A DNA stretch of 64,000 bases from Acidobacteriota bacterium (lineage in GTDB: Bacteria; Acidobacteriota; Thermoanaerobaculia; Gp7-AA8; JAHWKK01): NCBI GenBank assembly GCA_019347945.1, contig JAHWKK010000004.1, forward strand, positions 1 to 64,000. The letters run 5' to 3'. Numbering within the stretch: position 1 is the stretch's first letter; every line of letters begins with the position of its first letter. The translations under genes and the position numbers were made by a program. A model generated the notes under the pieces. The model was given only the letters and a program-made list of their open reading frames with translations. It was not told where the DNA came from and did no database searches. This document shows positions 43,184 through 51,767 of this stretch, in pieces.

Positions 43184-45142
43184 ATGAAGATGAGAACGGT
43201 ACCTGCCACCATCCTGCTGTCGATCGCGCTTCTCCAGACGAGCGCGTTTGGGTCCGATGTTCAGTTGCGCTCGTTGCTGGAAGCGTCGGACATGCGCACC
43301 GAATCGCTCCATCCCGCACCTGATGGCGGTTCCGTGATTGCGGTCGTCCGGACGGGCAACGCGCCTTATCGCGATGATTTCGTCGGCCTCGGTGTGCGGG
43401 TACTCTTCCTGATCGATCTGCGCGCCGGCTCGATTCGGCCGCTCACCGCCGCTTCGGAAGACGCACACTCTCCCGCCTGGTCTCCGGATGGTACGCGAGT
43501 CGCGTTTTTCAATCGCGCATTTCACTTGAGCACGCTCGATCTAGCCACGGGGAATCGCCTGGTCATCACTTCCGTTGAGGGAGCGGCGCGAAATCCTGTC
43601 GGTGAAGCGGCCGAGATCGCGTGGTCCACCGACGGCAGGTCAGTTGCCTTCGCCGTCCAGCCGGACGTGTCATGGCAGGAACGTTTCATCGACAGAACTG
43701 TAAGCGCACCGGGCAGTATGAAAGGACCGATTGTCGTCGACGGGACCTCGGACGATGCGCCGCTGCTTCGCGCCCAGGGCATGCGCGGGCCTCTCTTCAC
43801 CGGGACGGAGAAGGTATTACGCACTGCCTCTGGAGTGCTGGCGAGTCTTGCCGCGACTGAGCGGCTCCTTTCGTTTTCCGGCGAGGAGGCGATCGTCCGG
43901 AACGGCAGCGCGATCGAGATGGTCCCTTCGCGGCGCCGCCTCGGAACGATCGAAGGAAATGTGGTCCACGCGCACCGTACGTCCGGCGGTGCCTGGCTCT
44001 TCGTATCGCGAGAAGGGGAGGAGTGGCTGCTCACATCTCTTCGGGAGGAATCCCTGGAGATCCTCGGCCGCACACCGGCTCGCAACGATGTGCGCGTGAT
44101 CGGCATCACCACAAACGCCCTGATCGCGATCGAAAAGACCGGGACGACTGACCGTCTCGTGGAAATCCACCTCCGCACTGGCGAAGCGCGCACGATTCTC
44201 GAAGATGCGGTAGTGCATCGTGTCACGGTCGTTGGTGATCGCGTACTCGCAGCCACGGCTACGGCTACGGAGCCCGAGTCGCTCCAACTCCTCGGCGCGC
44301 GCGAACACGTCCGCATCGGGTCGTGGCCCGGGGTGAACCCGAAGATATTTGACGGGATCACCACACGCGTAGTCCGCTGGACCAGCGGCGAAGCCATCAT
44401 CGAAGGTCTCTATGTGACTCCGCAGGAGGAGAAGCCGCGTGCAACCCTACTCTTTCTACACGGCGGCCCCGAGAGCCGCGCCACCGCCGATGCTCACTTT
44501 CTGCATGGCCCTCTCGGAGGCTACGCTGGACTTCTCGCGCGGGCCGGCTACGCCGTTCTGCTCCCGAACTTCCGCCACGGAAAGGAGCTCGGGAATGGGC
44601 GCCTCTTTCAGACCCCGGCAGCCGATGCACTGGCCGGAGTCGAGAAACTCGTGTCCGATGGCATTGCTGATCCGAACCGCCTCGGGATTTACGGCTTCAG
44701 CTATGGCGCAATGCTCACGGGCTGGATCGTCGCCCGTGATCACCGTTTTCGCGCTGCCGTCCTCAGCGCCGGAACGCTGGACATGCTCGCCGACGATCGC
44801 GCCCGGCTTCACGGCGACCGCGCATATCACGCCTACGCGCCCGGCCGCGCCGGCCCCAAGGATCACCTCCTCGATCACTGGATCGCTCCGGAGAAGTATC
44901 GCGAGCTGTCCCCGCTCGAGCGCGCCTCCGACGTCCGTACTCCCGTGCTCCTCATTTCCACCGCCGCTGAACATCTCAGCGGTTACGACTATCCTGCGTA
45001 CTTCAATGCACTCCGCCTCAACAAAGTCGCAGTGCAATGGGCGTATTACCCCGCTGCGTGGCACGGTGGGTCGTGGTCGGTCGACGACCGCGTGGACAGC
45101 ATGCAACGGATACGGGAGTGGTTCGATGAATCGATCCAGTGA
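43184..45142 (+). CDS. Secreted S9-family (prolyl oligopeptidase-like) peptidase
   Basis: 652 residues: signal peptide about 1-24 (QTSAFG), a PD40-type propeller (SPDGTRVAFFN; STDGRSVAFAV), then an alpha/beta-hydrolase with Ser506 (YGFSYGAML), the strand FLHGGPESRAT and His627 (AWHGG). The position of the usual catalytic Asp (HGxxD) reads STAAEHLSGYD, suggesting Glu in its place. Probable role: peptide cleavage outside the cytoplasm (dipeptidyl or acylaminoacyl peptidase). The gap 42998-43183 before it contains no gene. ATG at 43184 has only a weak ribosome site. Confidence 0.88.
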   Translation: MKMRTVPATILLSIALLQTSAFGSDVQLRSLLEASDMRTESLHPAPDGGSVIAVVRTGNAPYRDDFVGLGVRVLFLIDLRAGSIRPLTAASEDAHSPAWSPDGTRVAFFNRAFHLSTLDLATGNRLVITSVEGAARNPVGEAAEIAWSTDGRSVAFAVQPDVSWQERFIDRTVSAPGSMKGPIVVDGTSDDAPLLRAQGMRGPLFTGTEKVLRTASGVLASLAATERLLSFSGEEAIVRNGSAIEMVPSRRRLGTIEGNVVHAHRTSGGAWLFVSREGEEWLLTSLREESLEILGRTPARNDVRVIGITTNALIAIEKTGTTDRLVEIHLRTGEARTILEDAVVHRVTVVGDRVLAATATATEPESLQLLGAREHVRIGSWPGVNPKIFDGITTRVVRWTSGEAIIEGLYVTPQEEKPRATLLFLHGGPESRATADAHFLHGPLGGYAGLLARAGYAVLLPNFRHGKELGNGRLFQTPAADALAGVEKLVSDGIADPNRLGIYGFSYGAMLTGWIVARDHRFRAAVLSAGTLDMLADDRARLHGDRAYHAYAPGRAGPKDHLLDHWIAPEKYRELSPLERASDVRTPVLLISTAAEHLSGYDYPAYFNALRLNKVAVQWAYYPAAWHGGSWSVDDRVDSMQRIREWFDESIQ

Positions 45143-45313
45143 GCACCGCCCAGCGAAGGCTCGCCTGCTGTTGCGCATCGATTTGGGGGTCAGACTTTCG
45201 TTCTTCGCCCGGGAGCCGCGGACTGGTCGGCCTCGCGACCGTGATCGATGTCCTGGTGCAGTAGGTACTGTCGGTGCACCGTATGAAGCGGTCACTTTAC
45301 GGCATGGACTGTC

Positions 45314-45487
45314 TTAGGCTTCGAGTGTAACCGCGACCGCCAGGCATCTCTCGATCGCCTCACGGAGATTGGATTCGAGCTCTTCGAGCGTTTCGCCCTG
45401 CGAGGCGCAACCGGGAATCGCCGGAATCTCGCCCCAGAAACCGCCCTCTTTACTTGTGCCGGGATCCTGACCTTCGTTTTCGGTTCG
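45314..45487 (-). pseudogene. HicB-like antitoxin remnant
   Basis: The minus strand reads GQDPGTSKEGGFWGEIPAI, PGCASQGETLEELESNLREA, IERCLAVAVTLEA then TAA: the RNase-H-like core of HicB/DUF1902 proteins. No start codon precedes it in frame, and the first strand is missing. No HicA is next to it. Either a truncated antitoxin or a solitary HicB with an unusual start. Confidence 0.55.
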
Positions 45488-45919
45488 CGACGTCGGCGTG
45501 AGCCTACGGGGCCTTGGACTCTCCCACTGCTGCAGTGAGCCACAGATCTGTGATCCTCCTATTGGACACGCCCTCGCACCGACCGCGTTTCTGGTGCACG
45601 GCTTCGTGCATGGGCTCGCCTCGGCGATCTAGAACCCGATGGATGACTGATGCGGACCGGCGGTCCGACATCGACCGAAAGAAACGCCAGGGATAGCGTG
45701 CTGGAGCGAAGATCAAGACCACGGCGAGGTCGGGACCGAGGCCTGGAATCCATGGAAAACGCCACCGCCGACCCACCATCCGGCGTTTCCCACAGCTACC
45801 AAAGGCCCGACCGCCGCGACAGAATCCTTGGAGAATCAAAAAGACGAGGCGACCTATCCGGCCGCAAGGAAGACCTGCGCTCACGCTTGACAACTGCGCC
45901 CAATGGACGACCCCAACTC
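45488..45919. other. Gene-free stretch next to an insertion-sequence stub
   Basis: Open frames here have no recognisable protein sequence. It contains the 12-base palindrome CACAGATCTGTG (45541-45552). It may be the left flank or leader of the IS110-type fragment that follows. Confidence 0.4.
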
Positions 45920-45967
45920 ATGATGTGTTCGGCCATTGACCTTCACTCCAACAACAGCGGCTCTCTC
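45920..45967 (+). pseudogene. N-terminal stub of an IS110/IS1111-family transposase
   Basis: MMCSAIDLHSNNSG matches the first residues of IS110-family DEDD transposases, with the first catalytic Asp in AIDLHSNN. Homology stops after about 14 codons. Only a scrap of the element remains. Confidence 0.45.
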
Positions 45968-45976
45968 CGGTCCGTC

Positions 45977-46453
45977 TCAGCGATTCAGGAGATCCATTGC
46001 CCACGGACCGATGCCGTTGAGCTGGATCTCGACCGGCTCACTGCCGGTGTAGCCCCACATCTTCATGCGCGGGGGCATCACGGTGACACTGCCGGCCGGC
46101 AGTGTCACGGCGGCATCGCGGCTGAGGTTGTTCCCTGTCGCCAGATAGAGAGTCCCCGACAGAACCGTCACGCGCTCGGTGGTCGGATGGGTATGCGCCG
46201 GGATCTCGTAGTTCGCCGGGAACCTCAGTCGCAGAGTGAACGGCTCGCGCGCCGAAAGATCGCCCTCGATCACGGCCGACGTGGCTCCAGGCGGCAGTGA
46301 ACCGACCCGGTTCCATTCGAGCTCGTCGGGCAGAACGGTGATGTGTCCCACGGCTTCCGTCCGTACCGCAGATTGCTCGGCAATGGTCGGTGTTCCGGCT
46401 GCAGCGCATCCGATCAGGAACATCAGTGGCAAAGTCCTCATCAATAGCTTCAT
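45977..46453 (-). CDS. Cupin-domain lipoprotein
   Basis: 158 residues. Start ATG 46453, five bases after AAAGGAGG, the best ribosome site nearby; the longer frame is rejected. Lipoprotein signal ending MFLIGC (Cys13 or so). A single cupin barrel: PAHTHPTTERVTVLSGTLYL with the His-His-Glu metal set, then PPRMKMWGYTG. Small cupins of this type bind metal or act on small ligands; the role here is unknown. Monocistronic. Confidence 0.85.
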   Translation of the reverse strand: MKLLMRTLPLMFLIGCAAAGTPTIAEQSAVRTEAVGHITVLPDELEWNRVGSLPPGATSAVIEGDLSAREPFTLRLRFPANYEIPAHTHPTTERVTVLSGTLYLATGNNLSRDAAVTLPAGSVTVMPPRMKMWGYTGSEPVEIQLNGIGPWAMDLLNR

Positions 46454-46562
46454 ACACTCCTCCTTTCGAAGGATGTCTGTGCATGCAGAGACCACACCGG
46501 ATCCGAAGCCGGAGGCGCCTCCACAGCCTTCTCACTTACCAGGATGACCAGCTGGCGCCATA

Positions 46563-46588
46563 ATGTCGGCACTTTACTGCGCCGACAT
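46563..46588. other. Inverted repeat between cupin and vapC genes
   Basis: ATGTCGGC (46563-46570) pairs with GCCGACAT (46581-46588) across ten bases. It lies past the end of vapC and could act as a terminator-like hairpin; no T-run. Confidence 0.35.
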
Positions 46589-46678
46589 CGGGCGCGACTG
46601 AGCTCCTCCACGACTCGATAGCGTCGTTCTGAACTTCCATGTTCTGCTTCATCAGAAGATCCCGGCCGAGGATCTCGA

Positions 46679-47098
46679 TCACTCCGTGCCGATGACCTCG
46701 AAACCGAACGCTTCAGCAGCCCGACCGAGCGCACCGTCGTGCGTAGCAACGACCAGCCTTTCGGCCGACTGCTCGGACCAGAGCACTGCAGTCGCGAGAT
46801 GAATCGCATCGAGAGTTCCAACCACCGTCGGCATGGGCTGAGACGCGCGGGAAAGAACGGGACGGGTAATCTCGACGATGTCGATCTCGTCGATGATCGC
46901 GTAGACGGCGGAGCGGCGGCGCGCATGATCTTTGTCCGACAATCCGAACTTCATCCGAAATCGGTCGATCGTCCGCAGGCATTCCACTTCGATGAGCGAG
47001 CTGGAGACTCCTCGTCGGATCTCCTTCCACTGGCTGAGACCACCCGGTTGTCCCAGGACCAGCCGGAGTACGACCGAGGAATCGACATATGCGATCAT
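46679..47098 (-). CDS. vapC: VapC-type PIN-domain toxin
   Basis: 139 residues, PIN ribonuclease fold with acidic residues Asp6 (AYVDSSVVLRL), Glu37 (SSLIEVECLR), Asp97 (GTLDAIHLATA) and Asp119 (VATHDGALGRAA). It should cleave RNA when free of antitoxin. Its ATG overlaps the vapB stop (ATGA), so the toxin is translationally coupled to its antitoxin. Confidence 0.9.
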   Translation of the reverse strand: MIAYVDSSVVLRLVLGQPGGLSQWKEIRRGVSSSLIEVECLRTIDRFRMKFGLSDKDHARRRSAVYAIIDEIDIVEITRPVLSRASQPMPTVVGTLDAIHLATAVLWSEQSAERLVVATHDGALGRAAEAFGFEVIGTE

Positions 47099-47352
47099 CT
47101 TCGCGCGCGATCCTCGAGAAGCAGATCGACGACGTCCTGCTTTTTGCGAATTGACGGCGGGAGAGGAATGCTGGCGAGGCGCCTTTTCCCGGCAGCCTGG
47201 CGTACCCGAAGCGGCTCCGATCCGCCCCGGTAAGGAACGATCAGCGCGACGGGCGATCTCCGATCGAGGACGGTGATCGTCTCACCTCGCCGCACCTTTC
47301 CGAGGTTCTCGCTCAACTTCGCTTTGAGCTCCGCAATCCCGACGCTCTTCAT
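47095..47352 (-). CDS. vapB: VapB/Phd-type antitoxin
   Basis: 85 residues from ATG 47352. N-terminal Phd/YefM DNA-binding part (VGIAELKAKLSENLGKVRRGETITVLDR), C-terminal toxin-binding tail (KQDVVDLLLEDRARR). Longer frames to 47544 run through unrelated sequence and are rejected. Upstream lies an ATGACC-N17-GGTCAT dyad over the start. Confidence 0.88.
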   Translation of the reverse strand: MKSVGIAELKAKLSENLGKVRRGETITVLDRRSPVALIVPYRGGSEPLRVRQAAGKRRLASIPLPPSIRKKQDVVDLLLEDRARR

Positions 47353-47379
47353 GACCCTATAGTAGTCATATCTGGTCAT
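47351..47379. promoter_or_regulatory. Candidate vapBC operator
   Basis: ATGACC (47351-47356) and GGTCAT (47374-47379) form a dyad that overlaps the vapB start codon, with TACTATA between (minus strand) as a possible -10. Autorepression is usual for this family. Confidence 0.35.
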
Positions 47380-47736
47380 TACCGCAAGTGCGGCTTCTAC
47401 TGAAACCTTTACCGTCCCTCCGGCCACCAATCTGCAGACCCCTCTGATTTCTTCGAGGTTCCTTTCGATTCCTCCGGCACCGGCCCGGCAGGTCGTGTTC
47501 GCCGCCTGGGGAGCCGCACGCGACGACGGGGACCTTGGGGTCACATCTGTAGTTTAGCGTGGCACCCGGCCCTGTTAGCGGGCAACCGGCCCTGTTGTAG
47601 ACAGCCGATGCCTGCCCAGGGCGTCCCGGCGGCGTCGAGCGATGCATCGGAACATTCGTCGCCGGGGGCTTCGTACGGAAACGTTCGCGATGGCTGGATA
47701 TTCGACGATGGTGGCGTCGTGCAGAATGTCCGTGGC
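47353..47736. other. Gene-free stretch with a repeat-family end
   Basis: No convincing gene. CTTGGGGTCACATCTG ... GTTTAGCG (47534-47562) is a diverged copy of the transposase-element terminus, followed by two CCGGCCCTGTT copies (about 47566-47597). Confidence 0.4.
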
Positions 47737-48036
47737 TCAGATTCGGATCGGTTGCGGGAGCTTCTTCATTTTCGAGCTCGCGCGATGCAGATCCACCGCC
47801 TTCTGAGCATTGAGCCAGAAGCCGGGAGTCGTGCCGAAGGTTGCGCCGAGCTTCAACGCCATTTCTGCGGTGACGGAAGTGCGGTCGTTGACGAGCCGGT
47901 TGATCACCTTTACATCGCATCCGATGTGATCGGCGAGCTGCTTCTGCGTCATCTCCAGCGGAACGAGGAACTCTTCCCTCAGTATCTCGCCCGGAGTCGT
48001 GGGTGGGCGGTCAATGCCTGCACGTTTTTCCATCAT
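47737..48036 (-). CDS. higA: HigA-type antitoxin (XRE family)
   Basis: 99 residues with the HigA start pattern PTTPGEILREEFLVPLEMTQ and a helix-turn-helix (QKQLADHIGCDVKVINRLVN, about 31-50). Neutralises HigB and represses the pair. Its GAGGAGAG ribosome site overlaps the higB stop. ATG 48036 or the next codon. Confidence 0.93.
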   Translation of the reverse strand: MMEKRAGIDRPPTTPGEILREEFLVPLEMTQKQLADHIGCDVKVINRLVNDRTSVTAEMALKLGATFGTTPGFWLNAQKAVDLHRASSKMKKLPQPIRI

Positions 48037-48042
48037 CTCTCC

Positions 48043-48333
48043 TCAATGGTAGTCCGTGATCTCGACATCGATCACGCCGAGGTCGGTCCAGCGGAAGATA
48101 ATCCGCCATTGATCGTTGATCCGGATACTGTGGAACCCCTCCAGTGAACCCTTCAACGCCTCGAGCCGGTTCCCGGGCGGAGATCGAAGATCACTCAAAA
48201 TCTCTGCGTAGTCGATCATGTCCAGCTTCCTCAGGGCGATCTTCGCGACGCTTCGCCAGCCCGCACGTCTGGGAATCGGTCCGCCGCGAAAGAATTTTTC
48301 AAGCGCGGGGTCTGAGAAACTCCTGATCGCCAC
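48043..48333 (-). CDS. higB: HigB-type toxin (RelE/ParE superfamily)
   Basis: 96 residues: FSDPALEKFFRGG, GWRSVAKIALRKLDMID, GSLEGFHSIRINDQWRIIF and DVEITDYH are the HigB mRNA interferase signatures. Toxin-first order, as usual for HigBA. GTG start at 48333; tandem operators upstream. Confidence 0.93.
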   Translation of the reverse strand: MAIRSFSDPALEKFFRGGPIPRRAGWRSVAKIALRKLDMIDYAEILSDLRSPPGNRLEALKGSLEGFHSIRINDQWRIIFRWTDLGVIDVEITDYH

Positions 48334-48342
48334 GTGAACAGC

Positions 48343-48374
48343 ATACCTTAGAACGGTATACCATGTAGCGGTAT
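48343..48374. promoter_or_regulatory. Tandem palindromic operators of higBA
   Basis: ATACC-N7-GGTAT occurs twice with a shared GGTATACC centre: 48343-48359 and 48358-48374, 15 bp apart. They lie 10-41 bases upstream of the higB GTG, where HigA autorepression sites are expected. Confidence 0.7.
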
Positions 48375-48435
48375 TGCACGACGAGGGCGCTCGATCGTCC
48401 CGTCATGCTCCACCGTTGGGTGGGGAAGATGTGAC

Positions 48436-50634
48436 GTGGAACCTGATCTCCGTCCGAGATCACGCGATCGGTTAGACTTTGCGACGACGATGCTCGATTT
48501 CAAGCACCTCTTCGAATCGGCACCCGGTCTGTACCTCGTACTCGATACCGATCTCCGCATCGTCGCCGCAAGCAAGGCCTACCTGGCCGCCACGATGACC
48601 AAGCTCGACGAGATCGCCGGGCGGAACATCTTCGACGTCTTCCCGGACAATCCGGACGATCCGACCGCCGACGGGACCCGGAATCTTCGCGCGTCACTCG
48701 AGGCGGTCCTCGAAACCAGAGAACCGAACGCGATGGCGGTTCAGAAATACGACATCCCGCGGCCCGCCGAGGCGGGAGGGGGGTTCGAGGAACGCTACTG
48801 GAGCCCGATCAACTCGCCGGTGTCGGTCGACGGCCAGCTCACTCACATCATCCACCGGGTCGAGGACGTCACCGAGTTCGTCAAACTCCAGCAGCTCCAG
48901 AGCGAGAAGGAAGCGGCCTACGAGCGCACCAGGGCCGAGCTCTACGCTCAGGCCCAGCTCACCGAGGTTCTGAATCTGAAGGAGAGCATCTTTCCCGACG
49001 TCGGAACGCTCGGGCTCATCCCCCGCTCGAATCTCTACGTGATCCTGATGAATGCGCCGGCGGCCGTCTGTATCGTTCGAGGCGCGGATTACGTCATCGA
49101 GCTCGCCAACCCCGCGTTTCGCCGGCTGTGCGGGCACCGCGAAATCCTCGGCCGGCCGCTGCGAGAAGCTTTCCCGGAGAAGATGTCGCCTCAGTTTCTC
49201 GAACCCCTCGGCGAGCTGCCTCGAACGAGGCACGCCGTCATCACCAGAGAGGTCCGTCTGATGATCGACGCCGGGGATGGAACCGAAGAGAAGGAAATCT
49301 ACTCCTTCGTTTACCAGCCGATGCACGGAGTCAGCGGCGAGAGCGAAGGTGTCGTGATGTTCGGGTTCGACGTCACCGAGCTTCAGACGACCAACGCCGC
49401 GCTCGAGCGACTGACCCTGCTCGACCCGCTGACCGAGACCCTCAACCGTCGCGGGCTGCAGGAAAAGCTCGACAGGCAGATCGAAAGCCTGCGGGAGAAG
49501 GAGGAAGCGACTCTCGTCGTCCTGATGGACCTCGACAATTTCAAGCAGATCAACGATTCGCTCGGGCATGCGGTCGGCGACATCGCTCTCAAGGAGGTCG
49601 CGCTGCGCCTCAAAGCGTGCATCAGGCCGATCGATGATCTGGCACGACTCGGTGGCGACGAGTTCATGGTGCTGATGCCGCGGGTGCCCATCGACGAAGT
49701 CCAGCGAATCGCGGAAAGATTGCGGCTGGCAATCAGCAGTACGACCATCCAGGTGAGCACGGGATCGGTCATGTTCACCGCGAGCCTCGCAGCGATGATG
49801 CTCACCGAGGAGCTCTCCTCGATCGACGAGCTGCTCACGAAATCTCATCAGGTTCTCTACCGCAGCAAAAAAGGCGGTGGAAACCGCGTGTCGTATTCGG
49901 GGTCGCACTTCGATGACACCCTCCGGCGGCTGGCCGAGGCAAGAGACCGGCGCGAAATCCTGATGAAGGGAAAGAAATTCTTTTCCGTCCGGCATCCGAT
50001 CGTCCGCCTGGAAGACGAATCAACCGTCGGTTACGAATTCCTGACCCGTCTGACCGGCAAGAATGCCGTGGAGATGCCGGACCATTTCTTCCGCTTCTCG
50101 GCGGAAGAAAACATTCTCACGGTCGTGGATCGTCAGTGCCTTCGAATCGCTCTCCGGGCAGCCGGGGCGGTCGCGTCAGGGCGGTGTCACGTGAATCTCT
50201 ATCCTTCGACGATCGTCGGAGTACCAGTGGAACAGCTCATCGACGAGTTCCCGGATGATCGGCCGGACGGGTCGTTCTGCATCGAGATCAGCGAGCAGCA
50301 GATTCTGGGCGATCCCTCCTATCTGCTCGAGCCCGTGCGGCAATTGCGACAGGCCGGTATCGCGATCGCCGTGGACGACGTCGGCTTCGGCAACAGTTGC
50401 CTGGAAAGTCTGGTTGTCCTCGAGCCCGAAGTGATCAAGATCGACAAGCGCTGCGTCAGGGATCTCGACAGCGACGCCGCCGTCCGCGGGCGACTCGAGC
50501 GGTACCGGGACCTCGCCACATCGCTGGGAGCGATGATCGTGGTCGAGGGGATCGAAACGCGCGAGAATCTGGACATCCTCCGTTCGATGGGTTTCGAGCT
50601 CGGTCAGGGCTTTTACTGGGGCCGGCCGGAGTGA
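48436..50634 (+). CDS. PAS-PAS diguanylate cyclase/EAL-domain protein
   Basis: 732 residues from GTG 48436 (GGGGAAG upstream); ATG 48490 ([13 protein letters not shown]) is an equally plausible start because PAS relatives begin there. PAS domains about 18-140 and 195-310, GGDEF domain about 320-480 with intact GGDEF (406-410) and an [12 protein letters not shown] start; EAL domain about 505-732. The EAL signature is changed: VGYEFLTRL in place of EAL, and [10 protein letters not shown] in place of DDFGTGYSS, though HVNLYP, EISEQQ, IKIDKR and VVEGIE are kept. Cyclic-di-GMP synthesis is likely; phosphodiesterase activity is doubtful, and the EAL part may act as a sensor. Confidence 0.9.
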   Translation: MEPDLRPRSRDRLDFATTMLDFKHLFESAPGLYLVLDTDLRIVAASKAYLAATMTKLDEIAGRNIFDVFPDNPDDPTADGTRNLRASLEAVLETREPNAMAVQKYDIPRPAEAGGGFEERYWSPINSPVSVDGQLTHIIHRVEDVTEFVKLQQLQSEKEAAYERTRAELYAQAQLTEVLNLKESIFPDVGTLGLIPRSNLYVILMNAPAAVCIVRGADYVIELANPAFRRLCGHREILGRPLREAFPEKMSPQFLEPLGELPRTRHAVITREVRLMIDAGDGTEEKEIYSFVYQPMHGVSGESEGVVMFGFDVTELQTTNAALERLTLLDPLTETLNRRGLQEKLDRQIESLREKEEATLVVLMDLDNFKQINDSLGHAVGDIALKEVALRLKACIRPIDDLARLGGDEFMVLMPRVPIDEVQRIAERLRLAISSTTIQVSTGSVMFTASLAAMMLTEELSSIDELLTKSHQVLYRSKKGGGNRVSYSGSHFDDTLRRLAEARDRREILMKGKKFFSVRHPIVRLEDESTVGYEFLTRLTGKNAVEMPDHFFRFSAEENILTVVDRQCLRIALRAAGAVASGRCHVNLYPSTIVGVPVEQLIDEFPDDRPDGSFCIEISEQQILGDPSYLLEPVRQLRQAGIAIAVDDVGFGNSCLESLVVLEPEVIKIDKRCVRDLDSDAAVRGRLERYRDLATSLGAMIVVEGIETRENLDILRSMGFELGQGFYWGRPE

Positions 50635-50737
50635 TTGAAGGATACGAGGATATGAGGGTTCCTCGGCAGGCAATGGCCTCGGAGGCCCGTAGTTCGAGCT
50701 CGGCGCGGTTGGGCGCAAGTGATTGTAGAATCAGAGC

Positions 50738-51553
50738 GTGAGTCGTCGACGACTGTCGATATCGACACTTTGGTCCTTCATCGTTCTGCTGGCGGCGCTC
50801 GGCGTCACCGCCTCGGTGCTGCGGGCGTGGGGGGTGTTCGACAGTGTGTTCCTCAGCGAAGGCGAGGTGCCGGAGATGTCGAGGATTGATCGCGCCAACC
50901 TCCGCGCTCTCAATGAACTGCTCGCGATCGAGCCTGGAACGGCGCTGTACGAGGATGGAGAGGAGCAGAACCGCCGGTTTCTCGGAAAATTCAACAGCAA
51001 TCCGGGCGCGACGCTCCTTCACGTGATGCCTGCTGCCCTGTTCATGATCCTTGCGCCGATACAGTTCGTGGCTCGACTCCGTTCCCGGCATCCGGCGTGG
51101 CATCGCTGGAGCGGCCGATTCCTGGTCGCCCTGGCTGTTCCGATTGCGATTTCAGGATTCTACTTCGGTATCCTGATGCCCTTCTCGGGACTTCTGGAAT
51201 CGTCGGGGATCGCCCTGTTCGGCACGCTCTTCCTCGTTGCTGCGATCCGCGGCTTCGGCGCCATCCGCGCCGGAGACGTGGTACGCCACCGAGCATGGAT
51301 GATTCGGATGGTCGCGGTCGCCCTCGGCGTGTCGAGCGTTCGAATCATCGGAATGCTGCTTGCGGTGCTCCTTCGGGAAGGCCCCGACATCTGGTTCGGC
51401 CCATCCGTATGGCTCGGATTCGGCCTCACGGTCGTCGCAGCAGAGCTCTGGATCCGCCGTACGAGCCCGAGGAAAAAGCGAGCAACTCCACTAGGCCCCA
51501 CGCTCCCCCCTCCGGCTTCCCTGCCCGCGCCGGAACCGTCCATTGGCGGGTGA
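50738..51553 (+). CDS. DUF2306 family membrane protein
   Basis: 271 residues, about seven hydrophobic helices after an N-terminal anchor, with the DUF2306 pattern HPAWHRWSGRFLVAL and VRHRAWMIRMVAVALG. The conserved His-rich loops could bind heme or metal; function unknown. Pro-rich tail. GTG start. 103 bases after the diguanylate cyclase gene. Confidence 0.8.
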   Translation: MSRRRLSISTLWSFIVLLAALGVTASVLRAWGVFDSVFLSEGEVPEMSRIDRANLRALNELLAIEPGTALYEDGEEQNRRFLGKFNSNPGATLLHVMPAALFMILAPIQFVARLRSRHPAWHRWSGRFLVALAVPIAISGFYFGILMPFSGLLESSGIALFGTLFLVAAIRGFGAIRAGDVVRHRAWMIRMVAVALGVSSVRIIGMLLAVLLREGPDIWFGPSVWLGFGLTVVAAELWIRRTSPRKKRATPLGPTLPPPASLPAPEPSIGG

Positions 51554-51767
51554 GATCGCGCACCGTCACCGCGGCAACCTGATACCGAAACCATGTTGCG
51601 CTCAGCATGTATATACTTTACGATACAAAGTCCTTCGTAGTCGAGGACATCATGAAGAAATGGATCGGATTTCCCCCACCGCTATCAGTACCGTTCTCAT
51701 CTGGGGGTTCGGATGGCATCCCGCGGGTGCGGGGGGTTGACGCCGACGCTCCATCAGGACTGAAAGC

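Noticed and set aside
46532-46683. Small frame past vapC (VIEILGRDLLMKQNMEVQ)
   Set aside because: About 47 codons, GTG start overlapping the vapC stop, no relatives recognised; may be a fragment of an older gene.
48694-49995. 433-codon open frame on the minus strand
   Set aside because: Antisense to the GGDEF-EAL gene, no protein-like pattern.
51604-51760. Short frame MYILYDTKSFVVEDIMKKW with a TATATACTTTACG promoter-like stretch
   Set aside because: Resembles a toxin-type promoter and gene start, but the protein soon becomes Pro/Gly-rich and unrecognisable.
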